From contig JBBCIY010000004.1 in NCBI GenBank assembly GCA_037189645.1, forward strand, positions 124,001 through 188,000: a stretch of DNA of 64,000 nt, read 5' to 3'. The position numbers were made by a program, and so were the translations under genes. This document shows, one piece after another, positions 34,725 through 42,944 of the stretch. The notes beneath the pieces were generated by a model, which had not been told where the DNA came from, did not search any database, and worked only from the letters and a program-made list of their open reading frames with translations. The DNA comes from Taishania sp037189645 (GTDB taxonomy: Bacteria; Bacteroidota; Bacteroidia; Flavobacteriales_D; Crocinitomicaceae). Each line of letters opens with the position of its first letter. Position 1 is the stretch's first letter.

Positions 34725-35087
34725 CTATTTCAAATACCTTTCAAACAACTGATCCCGGTGAACGGATTCTCCTGCCACATCGATTGTCTGAACCTCACAT
34801 GCAGCGAGGAACCTCACGATAACCTGGCGTGAACGTTCGTTGTTATCTACCATGTTGATGGTAGCGACCTTGCTTCTTTCATCAAAATCTACTGTAAAAT
34901 AAAGCGTATAGTACTTTGACTTTGCCTCTACATCCGCTTTTGTAAGGTTGGACGGCAGTATGATGGATCCTTTCCCTGTTTCTTTGATTGCTGTCAGGTC
35001 CTTCGCTGATTTTACGGTAGCAGCATTCTGACCAAAAGAAAAACTCATTGCCAGAATAATAACCAACGTTGAAAATAATGTTTTCAT
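34725..35087 (-). CDS. Small exported protein of unknown function
   Basis: A 120-residue protein that begins MKTLFSTLVIILAMSFSFGQ, an obvious signal peptide. The mature part contains TGKGSIILPSNLTKADVEAKSKYYT (split here: GKGSIILPSNL, then KYYTLYFTVDFDER), a MVDNNERSRQVIVRFLAACEV segment and a His/Arg-containing tail. It resembles small periplasmic proteins of Flavobacteriales without known function. The frame is open far upstream, but that part overlaps rnhB antisense and is not signal-like, so the ATG at 35087 is chosen. Divergent from rnhB. Confidence 0.72.
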   Translation of the reverse strand: MKTLFSTLVIILAMSFSFGQNAATVKSAKDLTAIKETGKGSIILPSNLTKADVEAKSKYYTLYFTVDFDERSKVATINMVDNNERSRQVIVRFLAACEVQTIDVAGESVHRDQLFERYLK

Positions 35088-35181
35088 CTTTCCTAGTTTT
35101 AAATTAAGACGCTTTTCTACGTTCAAAAGTTGTACCAATTTACAACTTAATTTTAATTTAGCATAATTTTTACCTGAAAAA

Positions 35182-35784
35182 ATGGCACTGGAAAAATACC
35201 ATACCAAAGGAATAATGGAAGCCGGATGTGATGAGGCCGGAAGAGGATGCCTGGCAGGTCCTGTCGTAGCGGCAGCGGTTATCCTGCCCGACAGTTTTTC
35301 CAGCGAATTGCTGAACGATTCCAAAAAACTGACCGAAAAACAACGGTACTTTCTCCGCCCCTTAATCGAAGAGCAGGCCATCGCCTGGGCCGTTGGAATC
35401 GTTGACAATACGGAAATCGATGAAATCAATATCTTAAATGCCAGTTTCAGGGCCATGCACAGGGCCATTGACCAGCTGTCGACCCATCCGCAGCAGCTGC
35501 TCATCGACGGAAACCGGTTCAATCCCTACACCGGCATCCCTCATCTCTGTATGGTGAAAGGCGACAGCAGGTACATGAGCATCGCCGCAGCGTCTGTCCT
35601 GGCGAAAACGTACCGGGACGACATCATGAATGACCTGCACGAACAACACCCTCATTACGGCTGGAAAAAAAATAAAGGCTACCCGACCAAAGAGCACCGG
35701 ATGGGGATAGAACAGCACGGCACAACACCTTTTCACCGGATGAGTTTTACGTTGCTGGCTCCGCCACAGCTCAGCCTGTTTTAA
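35182..35784 (+). CDS. rnhB: Ribonuclease HII
   Basis: A 200-residue endonuclease that nicks RNA in RNA-DNA hybrids, including single ribonucleotides embedded in DNA. The GCDEAGRGCLAGPVV motif contains the metal-binding D17 and E18. Further acidic residues are in LLIDGNRF and in the SRYMSIAAASVLAKT block (motif GDS-Y-SIAAASI). The C-terminal HYGWKKNKGYPTKEH segment is also conserved. Cytoplasmic. The length is normal. Confidence 0.95.
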   Translation: MALEKYHTKGIMEAGCDEAGRGCLAGPVVAAAVILPDSFSSELLNDSKKLTEKQRYFLRPLIEEQAIAWAVGIVDNTEIDEINILNASFRAMHRAIDQLSTHPQQLLIDGNRFNPYTGIPHLCMVKGDSRYMSIAAASVLAKTYRDDIMNDLHEQHPHYGWKKNKGYPTKEHRMGIEQHGTTPFHRMSFTLLAPPQLSLF

Positions 35785-35787
35785 AAC

Positions 35788-35825
35788 AACGGCTTGGGTA
35801 CAGTATTTTGCCGTTCTTCTTATTT
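35788..35825 (+). terminator. Possible terminator after rnhB
   Basis: AACGGC (35788-35793) and GCCGTT (35810-35815) form a six-bp stem with a 16-base loop, followed by a pyrimidine-rich CTTCTTATTTCTT tail. Weak, but the only hairpin before ppa. Confidence 0.35.
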
Positions 35826-35887
35826 CTTGTCGTTTCGTTCCTTGTTAAAAAGTAAAGAACGAACTACTGTAACAAATCGAAAATATG

Positions 35888-35895
35888 TACATTTG
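35888..35895 (+). promoter_or_regulatory. -7 element of ppa
   Basis: TACATTTG fits TAnnTTTG. A CTG rather than TTG lies 18 bases upstream. The ppa ATG at 35940 is 44 bases downstream. Confidence 0.45.
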
Positions 35896-35939
35896 TCAAC
35901 ATAATAAAAACAATTACGTTAATACAAAAACTGATCAAA

Positions 35940-36485
35940 ATGAGTTTTAATGCTTGGCACGATGTTTCTTTCGGAGAAAACGCACCTGAATTTGTAACAG
36001 GAATCATTGAAATACCTAAAAACAGCAGAGCGAAATACGAACTAGATAAAGAAACAGGAATGATCTTACTGGACAGGGTTATCGCCTCTCCGATGTTCTA
36101 TCCTGCAAATTACGGATTCATTCCCCGCACCTATTGCGACGATAAGGATCCTCTGGATATCCTGGTATTGTCTGACATTGAGATTGTGCCAATGTGCCTG
36201 GTTGAAGCAAAGATCATTGGGGTAATGCAAATGATCGACGGCGGAGAGATGGACGACAAGATCATTGCCGTGGCCAAAGGAGATAAAAACTGGAACCACA
36301 TCAACGACCTGACGGACCTGAACCCGCATGTACTGGATGAAATCCGTGTTTTCTTTGAAGATTATAAAAAACTGGAAAAGAAATCAACCGAAGTAAAGGG
36401 ATTCCTGAACAAAGCGGAAGCCATCCGTATCTTCGAACAAAGTGTTGTCGATTACAAAGAAAAATTCGCAACGGTAAACAGTTAA
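35940..36485 (+). CDS. ppa: Inorganic pyrophosphatase (family I)
   Basis: A 181-residue soluble enzyme that hydrolyses pyrophosphate released by biosynthetic reactions, pulling them forward. Signature features are the E-rich first strand (TGIIEIPKNSRAKYELDK), YPANYGFIPRTYCDDKDPLDILVL with the metal-binding Asp cluster, and KGDKNWNHINDLTDL. It precedes tyrS by 66 bases, with a small palindromic repeat in between. tRNA charging produces pyrophosphate, but the neighbourhood may be chance. Confidence 0.95.
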   Translation: MSFNAWHDVSFGENAPEFVTGIIEIPKNSRAKYELDKETGMILLDRVIASPMFYPANYGFIPRTYCDDKDPLDILVLSDIEIVPMCLVEAKIIGVMQMIDGGEMDDKIIAVAKGDKNWNHINDLTDLNPHVLDEIRVFFEDYKKLEKKSTEVKGFLNKAEAIRIFEQSVVDYKEKFATVNS

Positions 36486-36492
36486 GAATTTC

Positions 36493-36534
36493 CCGCAGAT
36501 TTACGCAGATAAAATGATCCGTGCAGGTCTGCGG
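36493..36534. repeat. Imperfect palindromic intergenic repeat
   Basis: CCGCAGATTTACGCAGAT (36493-36510) and ATCCGTGCAGGTCTGCGG (36517-36534) form an 18-bp imperfect inverted repeat in the ppa-tyrS gap. CGCAGATTTACGCAGAT-type words are common dispersed elements in Bacteroidota intergenic DNA. Its function is unknown. Confidence 0.4.
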
Positions 36535-36551
36535 ACTAAAACCTCACACGC

Positions 36552-37841
36552 GTGAAAAATTTTATTGAAGAAGTAAGCTGGAGAGGGATGCTCCACGACG
36601 TAATGCCCGGTACAGAAGAGCATTTGCTGGAACAGATGCGTTCGGCTTATCTTGGAATTGACCCGACAGCAGATTCACTGCATGTAGGGCACCTGGTCGG
36701 GGTGATGTTGCTCAAGCATTTCCAGAATTCGGGACACAAACCGGTCGCATTGATTGGCGGTGCTACCGGGATGATCGGCGACCCGTCTGGAAAATCGGAT
36801 GAGCGCAACCTGCTGGATGAAGCCACGCTCCGGCACAACCAGGAAAGCATCAAAAAGCAGCTGGAAAAATTCCTTGATTTTAAATCCGATTCGCCCAACG
36901 CGGCAGAACTGGTAAATAACTACGACTGGATGAAAGAATTCTCATTCCTTGATTTCATCCGGGATGTTGGAAAACACATCACAGTCAACTACATGATGGC
37001 AAAGGACTCCGTAAAAAAACGCCTCAACGGGGAAGCCAATGATGGAATGAGCTTTACAGAATTTACCTATCAGCTGGTACAGGGTTATGATTTTCTCCAC
37101 CTGTACAAGTCCAAAAACTGTACGTTGCAGATGGGAGGTTCCGACCAATGGGGAAACATCACTACAGGAACGGAGCTCATCCGGAGAAAAGACGGTGGAA
37201 AGGCGTTTGCATTGACCTGCCCGCTGATCACCAAAGCCGACGGAACAAAATTCGGGAAATCAGAGAAGGGAAATATCTGGCTGGATCCGGAAAAGACAAC
37301 TCCATACGAGTTTTACCAGTTCTGGCTGAATACGACTGACCTGGATTGTGAGCGTTATATCAAAATATTTACTTTCCGTTCCAAAGAAGAGATTGAAGCG
37401 TTGATCAACGAGCAGAATGAAGCTCCGCATCTCCGCACGCTTCAAAAAGCACTGGCAGAAGACCTCACGATCGCCGTTCATGGCGAAGAAGCATTGAAAA
37501 CAGCGATCGCCGCATCCAATATCCTCTTCGGGAAATCCACTTCCGATGATCTGAAAATGCTGTCAGAACGGGACTTCTTCTCTGTCTTTTCAGGCGTACC
37601 CCAATTCACCATTTCCAGGGAAGAATTCGGGTCCATCGGTATCCTGGACGCGTTGGCGGGAAAAACAGGATTCCTTTCTTCCAACAGTGAAGCACGACGT
37701 GAACTGAAAGCGAACGCAATTTCCGTTAATAAAGAAAAAGTAGACGAGGATTTTTCGTTTTCAACCGAACACCTGATCAACGGAAAATACGTTCTTTTAG
37801 GAAAGGGAAAGAAAAACAATTACATCCTGATCGTGGAGTAA
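36552..37841 (+). CDS. tyrS: Tyrosyl-tRNA synthetase
   Basis: A 429-residue class I synthetase that charges tRNA-Tyr. The HIGH motif appears as HVGH (residues 44-47) after LGIDPTADSL, and KMSKS appears as KFGKS (233-237). The substrate-specific block YQLVQGYDFLHLYK and GGSDQWGNITTG are intact, and an S4-like RNA-binding domain forms the last 65 residues (ELKANAISVNKEKV ...). The start is the GTG at 36552, because the N-terminal KNFIEEVSWRGMLHDVMPG matches the family start and no ATG precedes it. Confidence 0.94.
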   Translation: MKNFIEEVSWRGMLHDVMPGTEEHLLEQMRSAYLGIDPTADSLHVGHLVGVMLLKHFQNSGHKPVALIGGATGMIGDPSGKSDERNLLDEATLRHNQESIKKQLEKFLDFKSDSPNAAELVNNYDWMKEFSFLDFIRDVGKHITVNYMMAKDSVKKRLNGEANDGMSFTEFTYQLVQGYDFLHLYKSKNCTLQMGGSDQWGNITTGTELIRRKDGGKAFALTCPLITKADGTKFGKSEKGNIWLDPEKTTPYEFYQFWLNTTDLDCERYIKIFTFRSKEEIEALINEQNEAPHLRTLQKALAEDLTIAVHGEEALKTAIAASNILFGKSTSDDLKMLSERDFFSVFSGVPQFTISREEFGSIGILDALAGKTGFLSSNSEARRELKANAISVNKEKVDEDFSFSTEHLINGKYVLLGKGKKNNYILIVE

Positions 37842-37863
37842 AAACTAAAATTTGTGTTAATTT

Positions 37864-37895
37864 TTTGTTGATAACATAATTATTATCTACATTAG
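37864..37895 (+). promoter_or_regulatory. Promoter of small Lys/Cys-rich protein gene
   Basis: TTTG at 37864-37867, a 20-base spacer, then TACATTAG at 37888-37895 (one mismatch from TAnnTTTG). The start codon follows 28 bases later. Confidence 0.5.
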
Positions 37896-37923
37896 TGGCA
37901 TACAAAACTTAAATTTTTGAATT

Positions 37924-38148
37924 ATGAAAAAGATCGCATTTGCATTGGCGCTTGTAGTAGCAGGAGGATTCGTTTCCAACGCTGTTTACGCTGCAACATC
38001 TTCTAACTATACAGTAGTGAACAAAGGAGATAACAACGATAAAAAGAAGAAAAAAGAAGGTGAAAAGAAAGCTGAAGCTACAACAACTTCAGGAAAATCT
38101 TGTGCTAGTGCCGGAACAACAAAATCTTGTTGTGCAGCTAAAAAATAA
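37924..38148 (+). CDS. Small exported Lys- and Cys-containing protein
   Basis: A 74-residue product. The first 23 residues (MKKIAFALALVVAGGFVSNAVYA) form a signal peptide. The mature 51 residues are low-complexity: a polar TSSNYTVVNKGDNN part, a lysine run (40-44 and nearby) with Glu and Ala, and a tail carrying three cysteines (C60, C69, C70) among Ser, Ala and Lys. It has its own promoter and a strong terminator, so it is a genuine and probably well-expressed gene. No family recognised. Metal or thiol chemistry is possible but unproven. Confidence 0.72.
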   Translation: MKKIAFALALVVAGGFVSNAVYAATSSNYTVVNKGDNNDKKKKKEGEKKAEATTTSGKSCASAGTTKSCCAAKK

Positions 38149-38170
38149 TTTTTAGAAGTAAAATAATATA

Positions 38171-38207
38171 AAAAAGCCGCCTGGTACAGTTGTACGGGCG
38201 GCTTTTT
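38171..38207. terminator. Strong bidirectional terminator
   Basis: AAAAAGCCGCC (38171-38181) pairs perfectly with GGCGGCTTTTT (38197-38207), and an inner GTAC-AGTT-GTAC extends the stem. T-tracts occur on both strands, so it serves the small-protein gene from the left and the FkbM-like gene from the right. Confidence 0.85.
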
Positions 38208-38229
38208 CGTTTTCAGTACGAATCTTTTC

Positions 38230-39081
38230 TTACGGCTGAATGTATTCCCAATTCTTTATGGGTTCAAATGTCTTGTATCCGGCGGCAACAGAAGGATGGT
38301 TCAGCAGCGATTCAACCGTCACCTCCGGGATCAGGTCGTCAGCCAGCCCGTTTTTAACATAGATAAAATTAGATCCCAGGTCATTCGCTCCTACCAGCCG
38401 GTACCCTTTCTTATGAGCCAGTTTTGTCATCGCAACGGGCGACGCTCCATGATACACCGGGTGTTTTCCGGGATAAAAATAATCCGGGTCGTACGGAACA
38501 ACAATGTTATTCATTCCGAATTCATTGTGTGTTTCAATGATGACAACCTGCGGCTCTACCACCGAGATCGCGTCCCAGACCCAGTAATCGTTTCCATCGA
38601 TATCGATTGACAAAAGCCCTATTGTTCCCTTGTATCCCGCCGATTCTATCAATTGGTTGACATTTTCCCTCGTTACTTTGGAACAAATGAAGGTTGGCTG
38701 GTAAAACCACGTATGCGGGTATTTCCTGAAAAACTTTCTGCCCCTCCTGACCGCTTTTTCATTCCCGTCTATGAACAGACCGTGCCATCCGAAATTGAAG
38801 TACAGATTGGCCGAATTGCTGTTTACCCCGTCATCTGCACCAATCTCCACAAATGTTTTATGTTCCATCCCGATAACGGAAAACAGGAACAGCAGCTTTC
38901 CATCTTCCTCAAATTGAGAAAATACCCGGAACCCGGTATCTGCAAATGCAGGTAAATTGTTGTCTTTCGCCCGTTTCCGGTAGTCAAGGAACAATTGACG
39001 CTGAGTGATCTGCACGGAAGGATTGAACCGGTTCCTGATTTTTAGAATAAGAAAATGATCTTTGAGAAAGTTTTTAATCAT
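38230..39081 (-). CDS. FkbM-type SAM-dependent methyltransferase-like protein
   Basis: A 283-residue protein. A Rossmann-type SAM-binding segment is visible as TFVEIGADDGVNSNSAN (G-x-D-G in motif I, residues about 76-92), followed by GWHGLFIDGNEKAV (the acidic residue at the end of strand beta 2 is the D in IDGN). LLSIDIDGNDYWVWDAI (motif IV-like) and VVIIETHNEFG follow. This pattern is that of FkbM-like O-methyltransferases, often acting on surface sugars, which fits the two glycosyltransferase genes immediately upstream on the same strand. Its acceptor is unknown. Confidence 0.7.
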   Translation of the reverse strand: MIKNFLKDHFLILKIRNRFNPSVQITQRQLFLDYRKRAKDNNLPAFADTGFRVFSQFEEDGKLLFLFSVIGMEHKTFVEIGADDGVNSNSANLYFNFGWHGLFIDGNEKAVRRGRKFFRKYPHTWFYQPTFICSKVTRENVNQLIESAGYKGTIGLLSIDIDGNDYWVWDAISVVEPQVVIIETHNEFGMNNIVVPYDPDYFYPGKHPVYHGASPVAMTKLAHKKGYRLVGANDLGSNFIYVKNGLADDLIPEVTVESLLNHPSVAAGYKTFEPIKNWEYIQP

Positions 39082-39131
39082 TGGTTTGATTTATGCAATT
39101 GTTTTGACAATCGAAATTAGCAAAAATTCAT

Positions 39132-40253
39132 CTACATCAGGTGCATTTCGGTAAAAACACGTGAAACGGCTTCCTTTGTATCTGTTTCCTTCAGAAAACG
39201 CTCCCGGCGATCCAGCCGCTCTTCCAGGTTGACCGGTTTTGCAAATTCCTGCCGGACTGCCACTATGAATTCTTCCGGTGACCCGGCCACAATACAGTAT
39301 TTCTCCAGGTCATTCCCTTTTACCATATTGGTGTTGACGATCACCGTTCCTGCCGTTTGAAGTGCCGCCAGCAATTTCAGTTTCAGTCCCGTATCCTGTG
39401 TCGATGGAAGCACATGGACCTTTGCCTCCGAAATCAACCGGCTCATTTCTTCATCGGACGGGTTTTCCACCACTTTTACCTGGTGTTTCTCCGCCAGCTT
39501 TTTCAACGATCCCGACGGTTGTTTTCCCGCGATGACAAACGGAATACCACTGAGCTTCGGAATGACATTTTCCAGCAGCCAGGTTGCTGCCAGGTCGTTT
39601 TCCGAAACAGATAAATTACCGTGGAACAGGCAGTAATCCTTTACCGCTGAAACGTTACCTCCTTCCAGCTCCGGTACAGAAGCCGGAAGCAGCAATGTAT
39701 TCCTGTTCCATTTTTCAAAGTATTCCTTATCGCTCCGCTTAATGCTCAGGACATAACCTGCTTTTGATAAAACAGGTTCGTAGTTTTTTAATTTTTCAGC
39801 TTCTGAAGAAAAGAACAGACGCTTCAACCCGGATGCGTTCTTCATCAGGCCTTTGTAATAATCATGTTCGATGTTGTGAGTCCGCACGATTGTCACCCGT
39901 TTCTGCATACCGGGCTGCTCCAGGTACCAGCAGCAATGCAGCCCTTCCAGGAAAACGGGGTAATCATCTTCCTGCAGGCGGTTGAGCAATGCACGGGAAA
40001 TCCTGGTCTGAACAACGAACGGCCGTTTTGAGAAGAAATCAATGATCCTTTTTCTCCGGTTGTAATAATGAACTTCCCTGCAATATGCTTTCAATTCTTC
40101 CGGCTCCCCTCTCCCATAGGTAAAACAATGCAGGATGATGGAAAAACCCAGTGAATGCAATGCTTTTATGCGGTAAAATACATCGATCATTCCACCATAA
40201 TCCGGTGGAAACGGCACATCTAATGAAACAATATGGATGGTTTTACTGCTCAA
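39132..40253 (-). CDS. Family 4-like glycosyltransferase
   Basis: A 373-residue GT-B enzyme. The N-terminal half begins with DVPFPPDYGGMIDVFYRIKALHSLG (the early Gly-rich acceptor loop DYGGMID), and TIVRTHNIEHDYY follows. The C-terminal half has LFHGNLSVSEND (start of the donor domain), VIAGKQPSGSLKKL and HVLPSTQDTGLKLKLLAALQTAGTVIVN in place of the usual E-x7-E donor motif. The second Glu position is degenerate, so activity and donor are uncertain. It overlaps the upstream glycosyltransferase gene by 11 bases. Confidence 0.8.
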   Translation of the reverse strand: MSSKTIHIVSLDVPFPPDYGGMIDVFYRIKALHSLGFSIILHCFTYGRGEPEELKAYCREVHYYNRRKRIIDFFSKRPFVVQTRISRALLNRLQEDDYPVFLEGLHCCWYLEQPGMQKRVTIVRTHNIEHDYYKGLMKNASGLKRLFFSSEAEKLKNYEPVLSKAGYVLSIKRSDKEYFEKWNRNTLLLPASVPELEGGNVSAVKDYCLFHGNLSVSENDLAATWLLENVIPKLSGIPFVIAGKQPSGSLKKLAEKHQVKVVENPSDEEMSRLISEAKVHVLPSTQDTGLKLKLLAALQTAGTVIVNTNMVKGNDLEKYCIVAGSPEEFIVAVRQEFAKPVNLEERLDRRERFLKETDTKEAVSRVFTEMHLM

Positions 40254-41367
40254 TTTCCGGGTATATTTTTTTCAATACTTCTGTCTCTTTTTCCCAGTTC
40301 AGTACTTGTTTTGCTTTCATGCAATTTTCCTGAAGCTCCCGTAATTCTGCCGGATTTTCCAGCAATTCATTGATCGTTCTGGCTAATTGTTCTGGCGTCA
40401 GGGTTTCCAGCACCTTCCCCACGGAATATCCTTCCACGATTCGTTTTACCTCAACCAGGGGTGTACATACGACCGCTGTTCCGGTATGAATGTAATCAAA
40501 TAATTTATTGGGCAATGAAAACCGGTAATTGATATTGGTATCTTTATCCAGCGTCAGGCCAATGGAAGCATGATAGGTATAATTCATCATCCGCTGATAC
40601 GGTTGTTTTCCGAAAAATAATACCTTTTCTTCCAGGTGATGATCCGCTACATACGCTTTCAGCTGTGGAACAACATCTCCGTCTCCAACGATGACCAGAC
40701 ACGCATTCCGGACATATTTCATTGCCTCTACGGCCTCCTCCGCTCCCCGGTCGATGTTGATTCCGGCGCCCTGGATGATAATAATGGCTTTATCCTCCGG
40801 CAGCCCCAGCTCTGATCTTCCAGGTAAATTTACCGGTTTCCAGAGGGGAGAAACGTTTCGGACGACAAGCACCTCCTTACCGTATTTTTCCCGGTACATC
40901 TCCGCTATGGACTCATTGACCGTATAAATTGTTTTCAACTTCGGAAAAATGAATCCTTCTATCTTCTCCCAGATTTTTTTCGCTTTTCTTCCCTGCAGTT
41001 CAGGCACTTCGGTAAAATATTCATGCGAATCATACACCAGCCTGGTTCCCGGCCTGAACCATTTTGCCAGATAATTCGCCAGCAGTGTGTCCAGGTCATT
41101 GGCTACAAGTACAGGTGCTTTCCTGAACAGCAGGAATAAAAACAACCGAAAATTGTATTCCGCATAGAACAGCGCTCCTCTGTCGAAAAACAAATGCATC
41201 CGGTGCATGCCGTATCTTCTTTCCGGAAGCTTTAAACTGTTTTTGCGGTTTCTTCCTACCAGGAGCACCTCGTATCCCCTGTCAACTAAAAAATTGCACA
41301 CCTTATCAACACGCTGGTCGGTGTACAGATCATTTGTAACAGAAACGATTGCTCTTGGCTTTTTCAT
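40243..41367 (-). CDS. Family 4-like glycosyltransferase
   Basis: A 374-residue GT-B enzyme starting MKKPRAIVSVTNDLYTDQRVDKV. The acceptor half includes LVANDLDTLLANYLA and RLVYDSHEYFTEVPEL. The donor half shows IIIIQGAGINIDRGAEEAVEAM, LVIVGDGDVVPQLKAYV and SLPNKLFDYIHTGTAVVCTPL, in which the family's second motif is NKLFDY. Together with the overlapping downstream transferase and the FkbM-like gene it forms a small surface-glycan cluster. The ATG at 41367 is preferred to the one two codons earlier. Sugars used are unknown. Confidence 0.82.
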   Translation of the reverse strand: MKKPRAIVSVTNDLYTDQRVDKVCNFLVDRGYEVLLVGRNRKNSLKLPERRYGMHRMHLFFDRGALFYAEYNFRLFLFLLFRKAPVLVANDLDTLLANYLAKWFRPGTRLVYDSHEYFTEVPELQGRKAKKIWEKIEGFIFPKLKTIYTVNESIAEMYREKYGKEVLVVRNVSPLWKPVNLPGRSELGLPEDKAIIIIQGAGINIDRGAEEAVEAMKYVRNACLVIVGDGDVVPQLKAYVADHHLEEKVLFFGKQPYQRMMNYTYHASIGLTLDKDTNINYRFSLPNKLFDYIHTGTAVVCTPLVEVKRIVEGYSVGKVLETLTPEQLARTINELLENPAELRELQENCMKAKQVLNWEKETEVLKKIYPEIEQ

Positions 41368-41541
41368 AACCAATTCTTAATAACGAATAACTGGCCATAA
41401 AAGTACATAAACAATTAACAGCGGGCAATGTGAAAGGAAAACAGTTTCAACCAGTGATTTTTAACTGCTTCACCAATTACGTATTTATGCGTATTGACTA
41501 TTCAACTGAATAGCTTTTATTTTACACAAAATTTAGGCGTG

Positions 41542-41778
41542 ATGACAATTTACCCGAATTCAGTGAAAGGAATCTATACATTAGAATCAAATAAATTTGA
41601 TCTTCAGCTAAAGAAAATCATCATATTCGATATGTACGGAAATTACATTCACATCATTGATCAGCCATCTGAAAAACAGGAAATTGACCTGAGAAGTCAC
41701 CCGGATGGAATTTACCATATTTCGGCTGTTTTTGATAAGAATGAAGCTCCTGTGCGGTTAAAGGTGTGCAAGAGCTGA
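41542..41778 (+). CDS. Stand-alone T9SS type A sorting-domain-like ORF
   Basis: A 78-residue frame that is almost nothing but a T9SS C-terminal domain: TIYPNSVKGIYTLES (the strand normally IYPNP...), LKKIIIFDMYGNYIH, IDLRSHPDGIYHISAVF and the basic ending VRLKVCKS. There is no signal peptide and no cargo domain before it. Upstream the frame continues to a TTG at 41494 without adding a signal. It could be the remnant of a decayed surface-protein gene, or an unusual intact small gene. The start is uncertain (ATG 41542 or GTG 41539). Confidence 0.5.
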   Translation: MTIYPNSVKGIYTLESNKFDLQLKKIIIFDMYGNYIHIIDQPSEKQEIDLRSHPDGIYHISAVFDKNEAPVRLKVCKS

Positions 41779-41915
41779 TTCCCTGCAAAGGTCATTCACA
41801 TTCACAATTTTTAAGATTTTATTTTTGGAAAAACCTCTGCTATGGTTGTAACTTGCAGGTAAGTAACGGGAACACAAAATTCCCCATTAATGAACCTTTA
41901 AATTTTACAACAGCC

Positions 41916-42371
41916 ATGAAAAGAAGTTTAATACTATCGGCATTGATCATTGCCGGGATTTGTGTTACACAGGAAGTGGCAGCACAAAAAGAGGAAGAAA
42001 CTGTGATTCATAAGGAGGTCGTTCCGAAAGAAATACAACGATTTGTAAATGAACATTTTACCGGAACAGAGGTAAGCAGTGTCACTCCACAGGAAAAATC
42101 AGCTACTGTCCATTACTTTGTAAGCTTATCGGATGCAACAGAACTGGAATTCGATGAACACTACAAGATTATGGAAATAAAGAGCAAACAAAAATTACCG
42201 GAAAGTTTGCTTCTGCCTGCGATCAGGGATCATTTGGAAGAATATTATTCCAAAAGCACGGTACTTGAATGGAAACTTGATCATCGTTCCGAAAATCAAC
42301 GGTTGAAATTAGATGACGGAACCGTGATCACGTTTGACAAAAATGGAAATCTGGTGCTTGTTTATTCATAA
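41916..42371 (+). CDS. PepSY-like (DUF2874) exported protein
   Basis: A 151-residue exported protein. The signal peptide is MKRSLILSALIIAGICVTQEVAA. The mature part has two PepSY-like units: KEIQRFVNEHFTGTEVSSVT ... TELEFDEHYKIMEIKS and LLPAIRDHLEEYYSKSTVLEWKL ... KLDDGTVITFDKNGNLVLV. Proteins of this type are periplasmic and bind or inhibit targets; few have known functions. The frame extends about 50 codons upstream but without coding character, so the ATG at 41916 is chosen. It ends at a strong terminator. Confidence 0.8.
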   Translation: MKRSLILSALIIAGICVTQEVAAQKEEETVIHKEVVPKEIQRFVNEHFTGTEVSSVTPQEKSATVHYFVSLSDATELEFDEHYKIMEIKSKQKLPESLLLPAIRDHLEEYYSKSTVLEWKLDHRSENQRLKLDDGTVITFDKNGNLVLVYS

Positions 42372-42392
42372 AACAGGTCTGATTGAAGCAGT

Positions 42393-42420
42393 AAAGTCGT
42401 TCTTGAACAAGAGCGACTTT
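42393..42420 (+). terminator. Intrinsic terminator after PepSY-like gene
   Basis: AAAGTCGTTCTT (42393-42404) pairs with AAGAGCGACTTT (42409-42420), 11 Watson-Crick pairs and one G-T, loop GAAC, followed by ATTGTTTTATTC. Confidence 0.8.
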
Positions 42421-42455
42421 ATTGTTTTATTCGGTCTATTCTAACTTCATTTTGC

Positions 42456-42463
42456 TAACTTTG
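42456..42463 (+). promoter_or_regulatory. -7 element of queD-folE
   Basis: TAACTTTG fits TAnnTTTG exactly; no TTG at the 19-base position. The queD GTG at 42480 is only 16 bases downstream, implying a leader of about 10 bases. Confidence 0.45.
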
Positions 42464-42479
42464 CACTTTATTCTAATTC

Positions 42480-42911
42480 GTGAAGACAGTATACATTACA
42501 AGACGGGAAACATTTAACGCCGCGCATAAGCTGTGGAGAGAGGAGTGGTCTGAAGAAAAGAATTTCGAGGTTTTCGGCAGGTGCAGCAATAAAAACTGGC
42601 ACGGACATAATTTTACCATTTATGTTACGGTAAAAGGTGTTCCCAGTGAAGAAACAGGGTTTGTCATCAACTTAAAGGATCTGAGTGAAATCATCAAACA
42701 AGAGGTGGTAGAGCCGCTGGATCATAAAAACCTGAATTTAGATGTGCCTTTTTTAAAAGGGATGCTGGCTTCTACGGAAAATATCGTTATCCAGATCTGG
42801 GACAGGATGAAAGGACCGATCGAAAAAGCGGGGGGTGAACTGGTAAAAATAAAATTGGTTGAAACCGAAAATAATTTCGTTGAATATTACGGAGGAAAAG
42901 AACCTTATTGA
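42480..42911 (+). CDS. queD: 6-pyruvoyl-tetrahydropterin / 6-carboxytetrahydropterin synthase (QueD/PTPS)
   Basis: A 143-residue enzyme of the T-fold family that acts on dihydroneopterin triphosphate, either toward queuosine/7-deazaguanine (QueD) or toward tetrahydrobiopterin (PTPS). Zinc ligands H16 (FNAAHKL), H41 and H43 (WHGHNF) and the catalytic C35 (GRCSNKN) are present. The start is the GTG at 42480, since KTVYITRRETFNAAHKL is the family N-terminus and no ATG is available. folE, which makes the substrate, follows 33 bases later, so the pair forms a coherent pterin step. Confidence 0.88.
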   Translation: MKTVYITRRETFNAAHKLWREEWSEEKNFEVFGRCSNKNWHGHNFTIYVTVKGVPSEETGFVINLKDLSEIIKQEVVEPLDHKNLNLDVPFLKGMLASTENIVIQIWDRMKGPIEKAGGELVKIKLVETENNFVEYYGGKEPY

Positions 42912-42944
42912 TCTTCTGTGATTCGCGGAATAATACAAAAAATC

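Noticed and set aside
34725..35522. Long leftward frame over rnhB
   Set aside because: The part beyond 35087 lies antisense to rnhB and lacks coding character; the signal peptide fixes the start at 35087.
39155..39166. ACACGTGAAACG in the glycosyltransferase gene
   Set aside because: Only a half-site of the ParB motif, inside a coding region; expected by chance.
41766..41915. N-terminal extension of the PepSY-like protein
   Set aside because: A composition unlike a coding region, overlapping the T9SS-tail ORF; the signal peptide begins at 41916.
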